64,000 nucleotides of DNA from Periplaneta americana (GCF_040183065.1 NC_091125.1:129363121-129427120); one strand, 5' to 3'; counted from the stretch's first letter, positions 40,626 to 44,881 are shown. Notes: a model not told the origin generated them from the sequence alone. A program made the numbers and translations.

Positions 40626-42258
40626 CAAGAAATATAGAATGTTATTAGTGCATATTTATTGGCATATTTGAAGGTTTTTAAAGGAATACTTGCATGCATA
40701 TTTAGTAGGTTTTAGGGCATGGACTTCCTGGCCCTAATCATAACGTTATTTGGAAAAAAGTAAAGCATAAGCAATAAAGCTATATGTTGCGCGCCCATTA
40801 AAAAATTAAGAAAAATCCAGTATAAGGAAGCCTCGTGTTATTTTAATAGATAGATTTCGTTTTTTTCGTAGAAATATGTTCCTGATACTGTTCACGCATT
40901 TTTCTTTGTTTCACAACGTACAAGTTAAAGTAGTCGTAGATCGTTTCCTTCTATAATATTTATAATGTTAACAACTCACCTTACTTACTGGCTTTTAAGG
41001 AACCCGGAGATTCATTGCCGCCCTCACGTAAGCCCGCCATTGGTCCCTATCCTGAGCAAGATTAATCCAGTCTCTACCATCATATCCAACCTCCCTCAAA
41101 TCCATTTTAATATTATCTTCCCACCTACGTCTCGGCCTCCCCAAAGCTCTTTTTCCCTACGGCCTCCCAACTAACACTCTATATGCATACGTGCTACATG
41201 TCCCGCCCATCTCAAACGTCTGGATTTTATGTTCCTAATTATGTCAGGTGAAGAATACAATGCGTGCAGCTCTGCGTTGTGTAACTTTCTCCATTCTCCT
41301 GTAACTTCATCCCTCTTAGCCCCAAATATTTTCCTAACAACCTTATTCTCAAACACCCTTAATCTCTGTTCCTCTCTCAAAGTGAGAGTCCAAGTTTCAC
41401 AGCCATACAGAACAACCGGTAATATAACTTTTTTATAAATTCTAACTTTCAGACTTTTTGACAGAAGACTAGATGACAAAAGCTTCTCAACCGAATAATA
41501 ACAGGCATTTCCCATATTTATTCTGCGTTTAATTTCCTCCCGAGTGTCATTTATATTTGTTACTGTTGCTCCAAGATATTTGAATTTTTCCACATCTCCA
41601 ATTTTTATAGTTCCATTTCGTACAATATTCTGATCACGAGACATAATCATATATTTAATCTTTTCGGGATTTACTTCCAACCCTATCGCTTTACTTGCTT
41701 CAACTAGAATTTACGCGTTTTCCCTAATAGTTTAAATTGTCTGAATTAAATGGTGGGAAATTTACTTCCTTGTCTCTTATGCACCTTCGTGACATTGACA
41801 TAGTACTAACTTCATTTTAAATTAACCCCTTTTTTGTTTAGCTATAGAGATACCATTTTTAGCGGAAGTCTTCGGGTAGAGGATACGAGAAGGTCAAGGA
41901 TCTTGGGACCCATTCACTGTAGTTACGTCGGAGCCAAATAAAACACACATCACACTTTGAAAATCCCTGGTTGTTACATGACGCACACGCGCACAATCGA
42001 ACAATTTAATTAGCAGATAGCACATACACAACACAGACGAATATGCTGGTGATAGCAATACTTTGGAATGAGCTGGTATAAAATGCGAAGAGGAGGTACG
42101 GAATTGTGATTGTGATTCTTACCCCAACTCGCCCCGGTTCTGCCCAGAACAGCGCCCGTGTCAGAATTGTACAGGAAGATCTTCAGGGCCTCCGCCGTCG
42201 ATAACTGAGGTCCTGCCGAGCGGAAGGTATCGTCCTTATCCGGCACATCCTTATTCAT
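2398..42258 (-). CDS. nrv: Gene A: Na+/K+-ATPase beta subunit (nervana/ATP1B family), complete, seven coding exons
   Basis: Beta subunits are single-pass type II membrane glycoproteins that chaperone the catalytic alpha subunit of the sodium pump to the plasma membrane and tune its K+ affinity. Seven minus-strand exons (42258-42123, 22967-22827, 19688-19572, 15967-15795, 7971-7861, 7615-7447, 2501-2398) join in frame over GT-AG introns to 951 nt, 316 residues plus stop, the usual family length (about 300-320). Residues 1-46 are cytoplasmic, about 47-71 form the membrane helix, the rest is extracellular. Cysteines at 145, 158, 168, 182, 234 and 291 fit the three conserved disulfides (145-158, 168-182, 234-291). 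Sequons lie at N121 (NWT), N138 (NGS) and N171 (NKT). A YYYPF motif and the terminal IECRAW segment are family hallmarks. The gene spans 40 kb because of transposon-filled introns. Alternative first exons cannot be excluded. The family is clear; assignment to one Drosophila nrv paralogue is not. Confidence 0.95.
3281..3518. mobile_element. Fold-back MITE
   Basis: About 240 bp with inverted arms of about 110 bp. The left arm includes GTTATGGAAACAACTTTCGT, the right arm its near-complement ending ACAAATATACTAAATCTTAA. The arms meet near 3395. No coding sequence. The superfamily is unknown. Confidence 0.7.
4973..5171 (+). mobile_element. 5'-truncated tRNA-derived SINE (family S1) with 17-bp target duplication
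   Basis: A B-box-like GGTTCGATCCC at about 4999, a conserved body (GTAAAAGAACTCCTGCGGG) and an A-rich tail match the element at 14394-14617. It is flanked by perfect direct repeats AACATTTAGAAGTTGGA at 4956-4972 and 5172-5188. The tRNA A box is missing, so the copy is 5'-truncated. Confidence 0.85.
6070..6116. repeat. GTGC/GTGT microsatellite
   Basis: Runs of GTGC, then GTGT and GCGC. The alternating purine-pyrimidine tract could adopt Z-DNA; that is inference only. Confidence 0.8.
6118..6400 (-). pseudogene. LINE C-terminal fragment
   Basis: A minus-strand ORF reads [20 protein letters not shown], then [19 protein letters not shown]-x-x-T-G-H-D followed by C-x-x-C and H-x-x-x-C is the region after the RNase H or RT domain of many jockey/R1-type non-LTR retrotransposons. 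Only about 73 codons survive. It is unrelated to the MNLRVP LINE family elsewhere in the window. Confidence 0.65.
6576..7152. mobile_element. TIR-bounded dispersed repeat, unclassified
   Basis: The ends are inverted (TAGAGTGGAAGTGAAATAAC on the left; the right end reads in reverse TACAGAGTGAAAGTAAAATA). About 480 bp of the interior recurs in the same orientation at 49497-49976. No coding capacity is seen, so this is probably a non-autonomous DNA transposon. Confidence 0.65.
7447..7615 (-). CDS. nrv: Gene A exon 6: core of the ectodomain
   Basis: 169 nt with a CGCAG acceptor and an AAGA|GTGAGT donor encode [11 protein letters not shown]..., the cysteine (234) of the third disulfide, and the aromatic FPGYYYPF motif. 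It aligns over its full length with the gene B exon at 57538-57706, which has identical length and phase. Confidence 0.95.
7616..7860 (-). other. nrv: Gene A intron 5
   Basis: Short 245-bp intron with GTAGG donor and GCAG acceptor. It contains a T-rich run at about 7750-7766. Nothing else is recognised. Confidence 0.85.
7861..7971 (-). CDS. nrv: Gene A exon 5
   Basis: 111 nt (37 codons, phase 0 at both ends) with a TTTTACAG acceptor and a GAG|GTAGG donor encode IIKWEPEYF... to ...KKRPNE. The W-x-P-E-(Y/F) pattern and the LPDKMP motif align without gaps to the exon at 63244-63354 in gene B. Confidence 0.95.
8345..8507 (+). pseudogene. LINE reverse transcriptase, 5' portion (split by the LTR element)
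   Basis: The forward translation near 8440-8500 includes NQEIRQGC, the RT motif found before the catalytic YADD box. It continues in the same sense after the LTR element at 12377 (YINALVREW...). Interrupted and decayed. Confidence 0.75.
8508..9296 (-). repeat. 3' LTR (minus-strand element)
   Basis: 789 bp, TGT...ACA. It contains a TATA box on the minus strand (TATAAAAG at 9026-9033), AATAAA hexamers at 8515-8520 and 8537-8542, and a partial tandem repeat of about 36 bp carrying ACTCGAACTC. ORFs inside the LTR occur identically in both copies and are not considered genes. Confidence 0.92.
9297..9309 (-). other. Polypurine tract
   Basis: On the minus strand AAGGAGGGGGCAA lies directly before the 3' LTR, where plus-strand DNA synthesis is primed in LTR elements. 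Confidence 0.75.
9387..11558 (-). CDS. Gag-protease polyprotein of the LTR element
   Basis: An intact 723-codon ORF. Residues about 1-150 are charged heptad-rich coiled coil. A retrotransposon Gag domain follows ([17 protein letters not shown] from about 185), forming the particle shell. Four CCHC zinc knuckles (CWSCGxPGHLRRxC) start at residues 384, 428, 472 and 516, exactly 44 residues (132 bp) apart, so they arose by tandem duplication; they would bind the RNA genome. A retropepsin domain follows, with catalytic D586 in VDTGAM and the paired hydrophobic motif VVLGLDAM. The ORF stops 90 bp before the 3' LTR, leaving no room for pol. Antisense ORFs across the repeated knuckle region are shadows. 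Four knuckles is unusual; most Gag proteins have one or two. Confidence 0.93.
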   Translation of the reverse strand: MENLQQILQAIAEMKAEMKDDMNDMNKHISEVKNDISEVKGDISGVKDDVTSQIESVSAHVDGIVAIVKDELKADLDNLNKNFTTINETVTELRQEVDHFDGKIRDLERRQEQTTELLDKTSEMMDKHAEENKHILALVDRQAREQKQIIAEEVQRAVERSTSELRTSCSGHVEPSPSARHHNVKTPKFDGTTSWAIFRRQFEAIAEHNGWTPAEKTTQLLAALQGQASEILHSVPEDGTAAEIMAALEGRYGDHQLAAAFRTQLKTRVQQSGESLQEFAMAVEQLAHKALRGLPNDFIAGEAAYTFGSGVRDPEIKQQLLLAEHRTINAALAAALRMEAAKSAAGVSAPHWIRSVTATDAGGRQPKPPERQSTERRRRRVPTCWSCGKPGHLRRDCDQSGNRQEREVADVEERQQSTERRRRRAPTCWSCGRPGHLRRDCDRSGHRQEREVADVEERQQSTERRRRRTPNCWSCGRPGHLRRDCDRSGHRQEREVADTERNQQSPEQRRRRVPTCWSCGKPGHLRRSCDRPGNSQEREGADARRSTSAPSSPSPRLVLKPVDRRCDDGLIAEGRIKGRPCRVLVDTGAMLTIARPDVVRGLPGRTPLRQYELRTASGESLPIQREVFLDLTLGKRKLEMWVFVANITEDVVLGLDAMRLLDATVDVRRRILRLGRDEVFLMDAEDQPVASELSLEGQGEEQDGAHAVRVSLPSQAKDGVAPP
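10002..10450 (-). repeat. 132-bp coding tandem repeat, four copies, each a zinc knuckle
   Basis: The CWSC codons recur on plus at 10002-10013 and then every 132 bp (about 10134, 10266, 10398). Linkers are arginine-rich (STERRRRR). The units differ by few substitutions, suggesting recent expansion. Confidence 0.9.
11571..11586 (-). other. Primer binding site, tRNA-Leu-like
   Basis: On the minus strand TGGTGTCAGAATCGGG starts one base after the 5' LTR. TGGTGTCAGAA... is the complement of a tRNA-Leu 3' end, a primer used by some Ty3/Gypsy elements. The Gag ATG follows 12 bp later. Confidence 0.75.
11588..12376 (-). repeat. 5' LTR (minus-strand element)
   Basis: Same 789-bp sequence as 8508-9296. 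In the minus orientation this is the promoter LTR, with TATAAAAG at 12106-12113. Confidence 0.92.
12377..13135 (+). pseudogene. LINE reverse transcriptase, 3' portion (split by the LTR element)
   Basis: Reads [16 protein letters not shown], then [18 protein letters not shown] (the YADD box here is FADG), then [12 protein letters not shown], typical RT thumb sequence, then IYGCEA and [15 protein letters not shown] before decaying. Frameshifts and stops occur from 12604 on. This is a different family from the MNLRVP LINE. Confidence 0.8.
13138..13320. mobile_element. Small TIR element inserted in the LINE tail
   Basis: The inverted ends CACAGTCTACTATATACA and (reverse) CACAGTCTATTATATACA bound about 183 bp. 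Near-direct repeats ATAATGG/GTAATGG flank it. A related end with GCATATTTACTGCGTATTGA is at 45025-45077. Confidence 0.6.
13921..14006. repeat. (TGTA)n microsatellite
   Basis: About 20 tandem TATG/TGTA units. Confidence 0.95.
14394..14617 (-). mobile_element. tRNA-derived SINE, family S1
   Basis: In the minus orientation: tRNA-like head (GCAGCGTACTTGGTATAGTG A-box region, GGTTCGATCCTGG B box), body shared with 4973-5171, and an A-run-derived tail at the low-coordinate end (14386-14398). The head is degraded relative to a functional tRNA. Confidence 0.8.
14838..15682. mobile_element. Non-autonomous hAT element, 845 bp
   Basis: TIRs begin CAGTGGCGTAGC at both ends (a classic hAT terminus) and a perfect 8-bp target duplication CTAATCAC lies at 14830-14837 and 15683-15690. 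No transposase reading frame is recognisable inside. Confidence 0.9.
15795..15967 (-). CDS. nrv: Gene A exon 4: first two disulfide loops
   Basis: 173 nt with a TTTTAG acceptor and an AACAAG|GTTAGT donor encode residues 133-189. Four cysteines (145, 158, 168, 182) match disulfides 1 and 2 of the family. The segment ends CVFIKLNK, conserved in beta subunits. Sequons lie at N138 and N171. Confidence 0.95.
16168..16222. repeat. (ATT)n microsatellite
   Basis: Long ATT run directly before the LINE copy. Confidence 0.95.
16228..16709 (+). pseudogene. LINE family A (MNLRVP) 3' fragment
   Basis: 5'-truncated non-LTR retrotransposon. It retains [13 protein letters not shown], then [32 protein letters not shown] and the stop after MNLRVP. 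The post-RT zone of this family is the most repeated coding sequence in the window. The 3' end carries an AAGTATGTAA-like tail. No clear target duplication because of the flanking microsatellite. Confidence 0.88.
16947..17001. repeat. (TA)n microsatellite
   Basis: Long uninterrupted TA run followed by a T run. Confidence 0.95.
17284..17460. repeat. Two (TTA)n tracts flanking a dispersed-repeat scrap
   Basis: (TTA)n at 17287-17342 and 17399-17459. The 55 bp between them (GGTCTTTCACTGCAAACCCA) recurs in reverse at about 53750-53775, so it is the end of a dispersed repeat. ORFs encoding poly-Asn or poly-Tyr here are artefacts. Confidence 0.8.
18378..18655 (-). mobile_element. tRNA-derived SINE, family S3
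   Basis: In reverse: a head with TGGCGTAGCTCAGGCTGTAG (A box) and a degenerate B box, then GATTACCTGAG...TTTTCCCC and a tail reading CTAAATAACCCAGTAGTTGA. Closely matches the plus-strand copy at 35451-35712. Confidence 0.8.
18735..19571 (-). repeat. 140-151-bp satellite derived from the exon 3 donor region
   Basis: About six tandem units, with the CATTATCCATTGCCGAAAG landmark at 18746, 18892, 19031, 19180, 19331 (shortened) and 19481. Each unit contains a copy of the last bases of exon 3 plus its donor (minus: GACAATTTTTTGGATG|GTGAGTG against the real GACGATTTCTTGGAAG|GTGAGTG). The last unit runs directly into the real exon. Donor-like GTGAGT survives in several units and is lost in the one near 19417. 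Confidence 0.9.
19572..19688 (-). CDS. nrv: Gene A exon 3: ectodomain stalk
   Basis: 117 nt with a GGTTTCAG acceptor and a GGAAG|GTGAGT donor encode residues 94-131. The exon starts with the conserved LGFRPMP motif and contains a glycosylation sequon NWT at N121. Its 3' end and donor are the source of the satellite that fills the adjacent intron (see 18735-19571). Confidence 0.95.
20045..20876 (-). pseudogene. LINE family A fragment
   Basis: In reverse: [43 protein letters not shown], then after frameshifts [17 protein letters not shown] and the MNLRVP end. The RT palm/thumb and C-terminal zone are retained and broken by small indels. Confidence 0.87.
21490..22395 (+). pseudogene. CR1/L2-type LINE 3' end (family B)
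   Basis: Two overlapping frames read [46 protein letters not shown], then [26 protein letters not shown] and [15 protein letters not shown]. This is the post-RT C-terminal domain of CR1/L2/jockey-like LINEs, with one frameshift near 21780. The 3' UTR ends in a hairpin (about 22320-22364) and a (TAAA)n tail. Confidence 0.85.
22405..22641. mobile_element. Short MITE, family M1
   Basis: Inverted ends TATTGAAAAACCCCACATGT and (reverse) AATACTGAGAAACCCCACAT bound about 237 bp. A longer, interrupted relative lies at 30979-31820. Confidence 0.75.
22827..22967 (-). CDS. nrv: Gene A exon 2: transmembrane segment
   Basis: 141 nt with a TTTCAG acceptor and a CCAG|GTAAGG donor encode residues 47-92. 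The first 25 residues ([10 protein letters not shown]...FFLFY) form one hydrophobic signal-anchor helix, followed by the start of the ectodomain ([12 protein letters not shown]). It joins exon 1 through a split GCG codon and exon 3 through a split GGT codon. Confidence 0.95.
23778..23831. repeat. (ATT)n microsatellite
   Basis: Tandem ATT units directly before a SINE head. Confidence 0.95.
23836..24138 (+). mobile_element. tRNA-derived SINE, family S4
   Basis: Starts with a strongly tRNA-like head: A box TAGCTCAGTTGGTAGAGC, B box GGTTCGATCCCGG. A 220-bp non-tRNA body follows, then a long TTA-type tail (24139-24390). The head lacks a proper acceptor-stem pairing into the body, so this is a SINE and not a tRNA gene. 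Confidence 0.85.
24139..24392. repeat. Interrupted (TTA)n/(ATT)n tract
   Basis: 250 bp of TTA/TTG/ATC units, likely the expanded SINE tail. Low-complexity ORFs here are artefacts. Confidence 0.95.
24600..24737 (-). mobile_element. tRNA-derived SINE head, family S7
   Basis: In reverse: GAGATGGCTCAGATGGCAAC (A box) and GCGGTTCAAACCCCGTGG (B box), followed by TTTTCATGGTTTTCCTTAGT. Only a fragment of body remains. Confidence 0.7.
24829..25292 (-). mobile_element. tRNA-derived SINE, family S2, split by a MITE
   Basis: In reverse the head, B box (CGAGTCCCGGTCGG) and body match copies at 30146-30390 and 46869-47160. The head is broken at GTTA by the MITE at 25065-25273 and resumes TTACTCTACAGGCG. 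Confidence 0.88.
25065..25273. mobile_element. PIF/Harbinger-like palindromic MITE inside a SINE
   Basis: 209 bp. The TIRs start AGGCTGGTTTGCAATAAACC and (reverse) AGGCTGGTTCACAATAAATC, and the arms extend nearly to the centre near 25155. A 3-bp TTA duplication at 25062-25064 and 25274-25276 is the target type of PIF/Harbinger. Excising it restores the SINE head. Confidence 0.88.
26033..27091 (-). pseudogene. LINE family A fragment with 13-bp target duplication
   Basis: In reverse it retains [12 protein letters not shown] and [20 protein letters not shown] of the [19 protein letters not shown], the YLG box and the [12 protein letters not shown] zone with many frameshifts. It is flanked by GTAAATTATCATA at 26020-26032 and 27092-27104. 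Confidence 0.88.
27236..28490 (-). pseudogene. Mutator-like (MULE) transposase with FLYWCH-type zinc finger
   Basis: Minus-strand pieces in order. 28490-28270 resembles a FLYWCH domain ([10 protein letters not shown], then [14 protein letters not shown], then [10 protein letters not shown]). 28149-27877 carries the MULE core with [20 protein letters not shown]; the D of DGTF is a predicted catalytic acid. 27900-27708 and 27442-27236 give [14 protein letters not shown] and [16 protein letters not shown], the C-terminal part. Frameshifts and stops separate them. FLYWCH plus MULE is a common architecture of insect MULE-derived transposases. Confidence 0.8.
28645..28775. repeat. Four spaced copies of GGGACGCAACCGG
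   Basis: Copies at about 28645, 28688 (GGGACGCAAGCG), 28731 and 28763, the first three 43 bp apart, with CTATGTACTTTTT between. Placed upstream of the MULE reading frame, it may be the subterminal repeat region of that element; no matching opposite end was identified. Confidence 0.7.
29019..29890. mobile_element. Cluster of three SINE copies (family S8), two forming a 300-bp inverted repeat
   Basis: Copy 1 (29019-29345, minus), a partial copy 2 (about 29400-29570, minus) and copy 3 (about 29575-29885, plus) share a tRNA-like head (TGGCTTAGTGGATAAAGCG, GGGTTCGGTCCCCGG) and the body landmark AATCACTAAGTGATT. Copies 1 and 3 are inverted, so a transcript could fold into a long hairpin. A related fragment is at 35873-36011. 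Confidence 0.8.
30146..30390 (-). mobile_element. tRNA-derived SINE, family S2
   Basis: The cleanest uninterrupted copy in the window. In reverse: CACCTGTGGAGTAACGGTCA head, GGGTTCGAATCCCGG B box, GGTTTTTTCCGGGGTTTTCC body, and a GACGCTAAATAACC...CCCAATAAAA end. Used as reference for the copies at 24829 and 46869. Confidence 0.88.
30416..30468. repeat. (ATA)n microsatellite
   Basis: Tandem ATA units. Confidence 0.95.
30491..30733. mobile_element. Hairpin MITE
   Basis: Inverted arms of about 75-80 bp (left AATTCTGCAGTGCTTGAGAA; reversed right AATTCTGCAGTGCTTGGGAA) around an 85-bp loop. No coding sequence. Confidence 0.75.
30803..32208. mobile_element. Long-TIR element hosting a nested MITE
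   Basis: Outer TIRs start near GTGAACCGTAAGTAATGTCA (30809) and, reversed, GTTAACCGTAAGTAATGTCA (about 32200), with homology for about 180 bp. TA dinucleotides at both edges suggest a TA target duplication. A second internal inverted pair (TTTGATCCGAACAA, about 31872-31950) sits in the right half. A C12 run lies at 32161-32172. The interior is occupied by the MITE at 30979-31820. Confidence 0.7.
30979..31820. mobile_element. MITE family M1, long interrupted copy
   Basis: Ends match the short copy at 22405-22641 (AATATTGAGAAATCCCACAT; right end CATGTGGGGTTTCTGAATAT). About 600 bp of extra interior is present. A pair of inverted TTTTTATGCTCGACCAT motifs (about 31067 and 31527) mark a further inserted element. 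Confidence 0.7.
32586..33660 (+). pseudogene. CR1/L2-type LINE 3' end (family B), 175-codon open C-terminus
   Basis: Open frame 32589-33116: [85 protein letters not shown]. The C-terminal domain of CR1/L2-like LINEs, similar to 21490-22135. The 3' UTR ends with a hairpin (about 33530-33575) and ATT tail. Confidence 0.85.
33590..33655. repeat. (ATT)n tail
   Basis: Microsatellite tail of the preceding LINE. Confidence 0.95.
34297..34965 (+). pseudogene. LINE family A fragment with 14-bp target duplication
   Basis: 5'-truncated copy starting in the YLG region of RT, frameshifted once near 34440, then open to the MNLRVP stop. The 3' end reads CTTAAAAGCCAGTAAGTAAG. Flanked by ATTTGTATGTCAGA at 34283-34296 and 34966-34979. 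Confidence 0.92.
35451..35712 (+). mobile_element. tRNA-derived SINE, family S3
   Basis: Head GGCGTGGCTCAGTCGGTTAA (A box) and GGGTTCGATCCCCGC (B box), then TTACCTGGTTGGGTTTTTTC and the end CTAAATAACCTACCTAGTAG. The tail half resembles family S2, so S2 and S3 probably share a 3' body with different heads. Confidence 0.87.
35873..36011 (-). mobile_element. Fragment of SINE family S8
   Basis: Shares ATGTACCGAAGTA, AAAATTCTCTCCGGCGCCGG and TTTTCAGCTCTACGTG with the cluster at 29019-29890. Confidence 0.7.
37173..37964 (+). mobile_element. hAT element, 792 bp, with remnant of transposase N terminus
   Basis: Termini CAGAGACCGGAA (both ends) and a perfect 8-bp duplication CTTATGAG at 37165-37172 and 37965-37972 identify a hAT element. 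Inside, a forward frame includes [10 protein letters not shown] (a BED-type zinc-finger end) and farther on [20 protein letters not shown], typical of the N-terminal part of one hAT transposase group. The catalytic and dimerisation regions are absent, so the copy is internally deleted. Confidence 0.9.
39138..40083. mobile_element. 946-bp near-perfect palindrome inserted in the hAT transposase
   Basis: Flanked by a 13-bp direct repeat AGAAAATTCTCAA (39125-39137, 40084-40096). Arms of about 440 bp (from about 39174) meet near 39620. Each arm carries a (TA)n tract (39435-39487, 39771-39825) and CTGCAAAACATATATGCAGC. About 36 bp at the left lies outside the palindrome. No coding sequence. Confidence 0.88.
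40550..40623. repeat. (ATT)n microsatellite
   Basis: Tandem ATT units within the right part of the hAT element. Confidence 0.95.
40978..41735 (-). pseudogene. LINE family A fragment
   Basis: In reverse an ORF of about 169 codons ([16 protein letters not shown]... to [12 protein letters not shown]) breaks near 41180, where about 20 bases are missing relative to sister copies, before [10 protein letters not shown] and the end. RT thumb and C-terminal zone only. Confidence 0.88.
42123..42258 (-). CDS. nrv: Gene A exon 1: N-terminal cytoplasmic segment
   Basis: 136 nt encode residues 1-45 plus the first base of codon 46. The exon begins with an ATG in an acceptable context (AGAAATGA) and ends TTGGG|GTAAG. 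The end of the segment, LGRTGASW followed by a split alanine codon, is the conserved juxtamembrane motif of insect beta subunits. Any further 5' UTR exon was not identified. Confidence 0.92.
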
Positions 42259-42790
42259 TTCTTGCAGCGTTACACGGCTGCAGGTTCACACAAACTAGAG
42301 GAGAGACAAAAAGATGGCCGATGCAACCAGTACCCGCGGACAACGTGGGAGGGGGGGATCTGATTTAAATTTAGAAAATTTTAGGGGAATGGATTCTGAT
42401 GCGGGAGGGATATCATGGGTACCACCACCACAGCCACTCGCGCTGTATAGATAGACCTGCTCTATCTGCATCTGCCAAGTGAGAGAGAGAGAGGCTGCCA
42501 GTGGCGCTTTTGTAGTTCTTGTCCCAAGAACTATCGCAGTCTCCTTGTCTGATACTGCCGCCTGTCCCACAATGTGGTAACTTGTGTGTTGCTAAAAAGC
42601 ACCGCGTTTTGGAACATCCTCCTCCTCCTCTTCGTCTCCCTTTAAAACAAGGTTTGTTGCGTTCATTCAGTTTCCTGACCAAATTGAATCTTTTCTTTTT
42701 AATTTGTGTTGCGTAAGCTTTGACACTCGGTCTCCAAACTCTCATTTTTAATCATTTACAATTTGAGGTTAAAAAAAATTATTTTTCAGT
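42259..42790. other. Upstream region of gene A (likely promoter and 5' UTR)
   Basis: DNA 5' of the gene A start on the minus strand. Locally higher GC than surroundings, with a GA-repeat stretch (42480-42494). No TATA box or initiator could be assigned. The ORFs here are not supported by homology. Confidence 0.35.
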
Positions 42791-42804
42791 AATATGAACT
42801 CTTA

Positions 42805-43562
42805 TTCTAGTTGAAGCAAGTAAAGCGATAGGGTAGGAAGTAAATCCCGAAAAGACAAAGTATATGATTATGTCTCGTGACCAGAATATTGTACGAAATG
42901 GAACTATAAAAATTGGAGATTTATCTTTCGAAGAGGTGGAAAAATTCAAATATCTTGGAGCAACAGTAACAAATATAAATGACAGTCGGGAGGAAATTAA
43001 ACGTAGAATAAATATGGGAAATGCGTGTTATTATTCGGTTGAGAAGCTTTTGTCATCTAGTCTGCTGTCAAAAAATCTGAAAGTTAGAATTTATAAAACA
43101 GTTATATTACCGGTTGTCCTTTATGGTTGTGAAACTTGGACTCTCACTTTGAGAGAGGAACAGAGATTAAGGGTGTTTGAGAATAAGGTTGTTAGGAAAA
43201 TATTTGGGGCTAAGAGGGATGAAGTTACAGGAGAATGGAGAAAGTTACGCAACGCAGAGCTGCACGTATTGTATTCTTTACCTGACATAATTAGGAACAT
43301 AAAATCCAGACGTTTGAGATGGGCAGGACACGTAGCACGTATGGGCGAATCCAGAAATGCATGTAGAGTGTTAGTTGGGAGGCCGGAGGGGAAAAGACCT
43401 TTGGGGAGGCGAAGACGTAGGTGGGAAGATAATATTAAAATGGATTTGAGGGAGGTGGGATATGATGGTAGAGACTGGATTAATCTTGCTCAGGATAGGG
43501 ACCAATGGCGGGCTTATGTGAGGGTGGCAATGAACCTCCGGGTTCCTTAAAAAAAGCCATTA
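42805..43562 (+). pseudogene. LINE family A fragment with 17-bp target duplication, open C-terminus
   Basis: The best-preserved C-terminus of the family: one frame from 42864 to 43550 (228 codons) covers [59 protein letters not shown] and ends MNLRVP. A stop just upstream breaks the frame. Flanked by AGTAATATGAACTCTTA at 42788-42804 and 43563-43579. Confidence 0.93.
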
Positions 43563-43594
43563 AGTAATATGAACTCTTAACTTTAGCCCTATAT

Positions 43595-43625
<31 letters not shown>

Positions 43626-44160
43626 TTCTGGTAGAGTTAAGACCATGAGGCCTTCTCTTCCACACTACCAGAAGTAAATTACATATTGAAACAATGACAA
43701 AAATAGGAAAGTCATACTTAAATAGGCCTATAAAAATAATTTTCATGCACATTAACAAACTTACATGGGCTATAAATGAGATATTAACTAAACATGATAC
43801 ATAATTAAGTTATTTACAATTCATATCCTAATTCTACTTTACGATAGGCCTAAATGACAATTTATATACACACAGAATAACCTATAAAAATCGGCCAATA
43901 CTCACAAATCAATTTCATGTAAAAGTATGTAATTCTTAATTTAAATTTATTAACCGTTCGGCAATTCCTGACATGACGAGGCAAGGAGTTCCATAAGCGA
44001 CAAACTGACACTGTGAAAGAGGATGAATAGAAAGAGGTACGATGACGAGGAATGGATAATAAGGCCTGACGTTGATTCCGTAACGTTGTAGGCCTATTTG
44101 TGAAATAAATTTTAAGACTTCTATAAAATTGACCGACTTATCCTACATTCAAATGTTCTG
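43595..44160 (-). mobile_element. CR1/L2-type LINE (family B) 3' region
   Basis: In reverse it ends with the same hairpin as the other family B copies (CTGGTAG...GGCC...CTCTACCAG at 43628-43674) followed by an (AAAT)n tail (43595-43627). The 500 bp upstream match C-terminal or UTR sequence only weakly, so its 5' limit is uncertain. Confidence 0.7.
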
Positions 44161-44173
44161 CCACGCAAACACA

Positions 44174-44175
<2 letters not shown>

Positions 44176-44242
<67 letters not shown>

Positions 44243-44602
44243 GTCTAATAATAATCCAGGGCACGACGGCCCATGACCGACCAGCCGTCTGCTGGTCTCA
44301 CGTTCACATGCCGAAGCAGAGGTAGACGATCATCCAACCAAAATGGAGGTATTGTGTGGTTAGCACGATGACTTCCCCCTAGCCGTTATAGCTGGCTTTC
44401 GCATCCTGATTTTACTACCTATCGTAGCTCCCCATTCCCCAAGTCATCACGAAGCTGGGTGGGCACCGATTCCATATACTGGCCGAAATTTCATGAAAAA
44501 ATTTCTTCTCCCATGAGGACTCGAACTAGCGCGCATTCCGTAACGCGAGTCCTAGGCAGGATGCCTTATAGATAGCGACACCACGGCGCGGGACACGCAA
44601 AC
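44176..44602 (-). mobile_element. tRNA-derived SINE, family S6, with (TTA)n tail
   Basis: In reverse: CCGTGGTGTCGCTATCTATA head and AGTTCGAGTCCTCATGGG B box, then GAAATTTTTTCATGAAATTT and a GC-richer body. The minus-strand tail is the (ATA)n run at 44176-44240. The head resembles a tRNA only at the two boxes. Confidence 0.75.
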
Positions 44603-44850
44603 ACAATACCAGCCAGAAATCTGTAATTTTATTCTTCTTTTTCTCAAAACTGTATTTAAAATAAATGATTAAAAATTACTCCCAAGATTATAAACACTTG
44701 GCCTGTAAACAGACGAGAAAAGCTACAAAGAAACAAAAGAAGGGAAAAACAGAACGGAGTCGTGCATAAAAAATGACTTCACGTGTAGACCTAATCTCCC
44801 AGGGAATCAACCGAAGTCTTTCGAAGGGGACTTAGCTTATGGCAGTAGGT

Positions 44851-44881
<31 letters not shown>

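Larger units (their letters stand above)
38429..40736 (+). mobile_element. hAT element, 2308 bp, with decayed transposase and nested palindrome
   Basis: Termini TAGGACCAGGACGTTAATG and (reverse) TAGGGCCAGGAAGTCCATG, with a perfect 8-bp duplication ATCATAAC at 38421-38428 and 40737-40744. Broken transposase frames run forward: [16 protein letters not shown] near 38870, [17 protein letters not shown] and [17 protein letters not shown] near 38985-39110, and after the insertion [18 protein letters not shown] and SILRDNRHS near 40135-40220, the C-terminal dimerisation region of hAT transposases. Confidence 0.92.
22968..42122 (-). other. nrv: Gene A intron 1
   Basis: 19.2-kb intron between the cytoplasmic and membrane exons, mostly identifiable repeats (entries below). 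Stretches without recognised content: 22970-23760, 25290-26015, 32210-32585, 33660-34280, 36015-37160 and 41740-42120. Confidence 0.8.

Noticed and set aside
42010..42122. Reading through after exon 1 of gene A (KNHNHNSV...)
   Set aside because: The TTGGG|GTAAG donor and perfect in-frame join to exon 2 through an Ala codon conserved in the family show this is intron.
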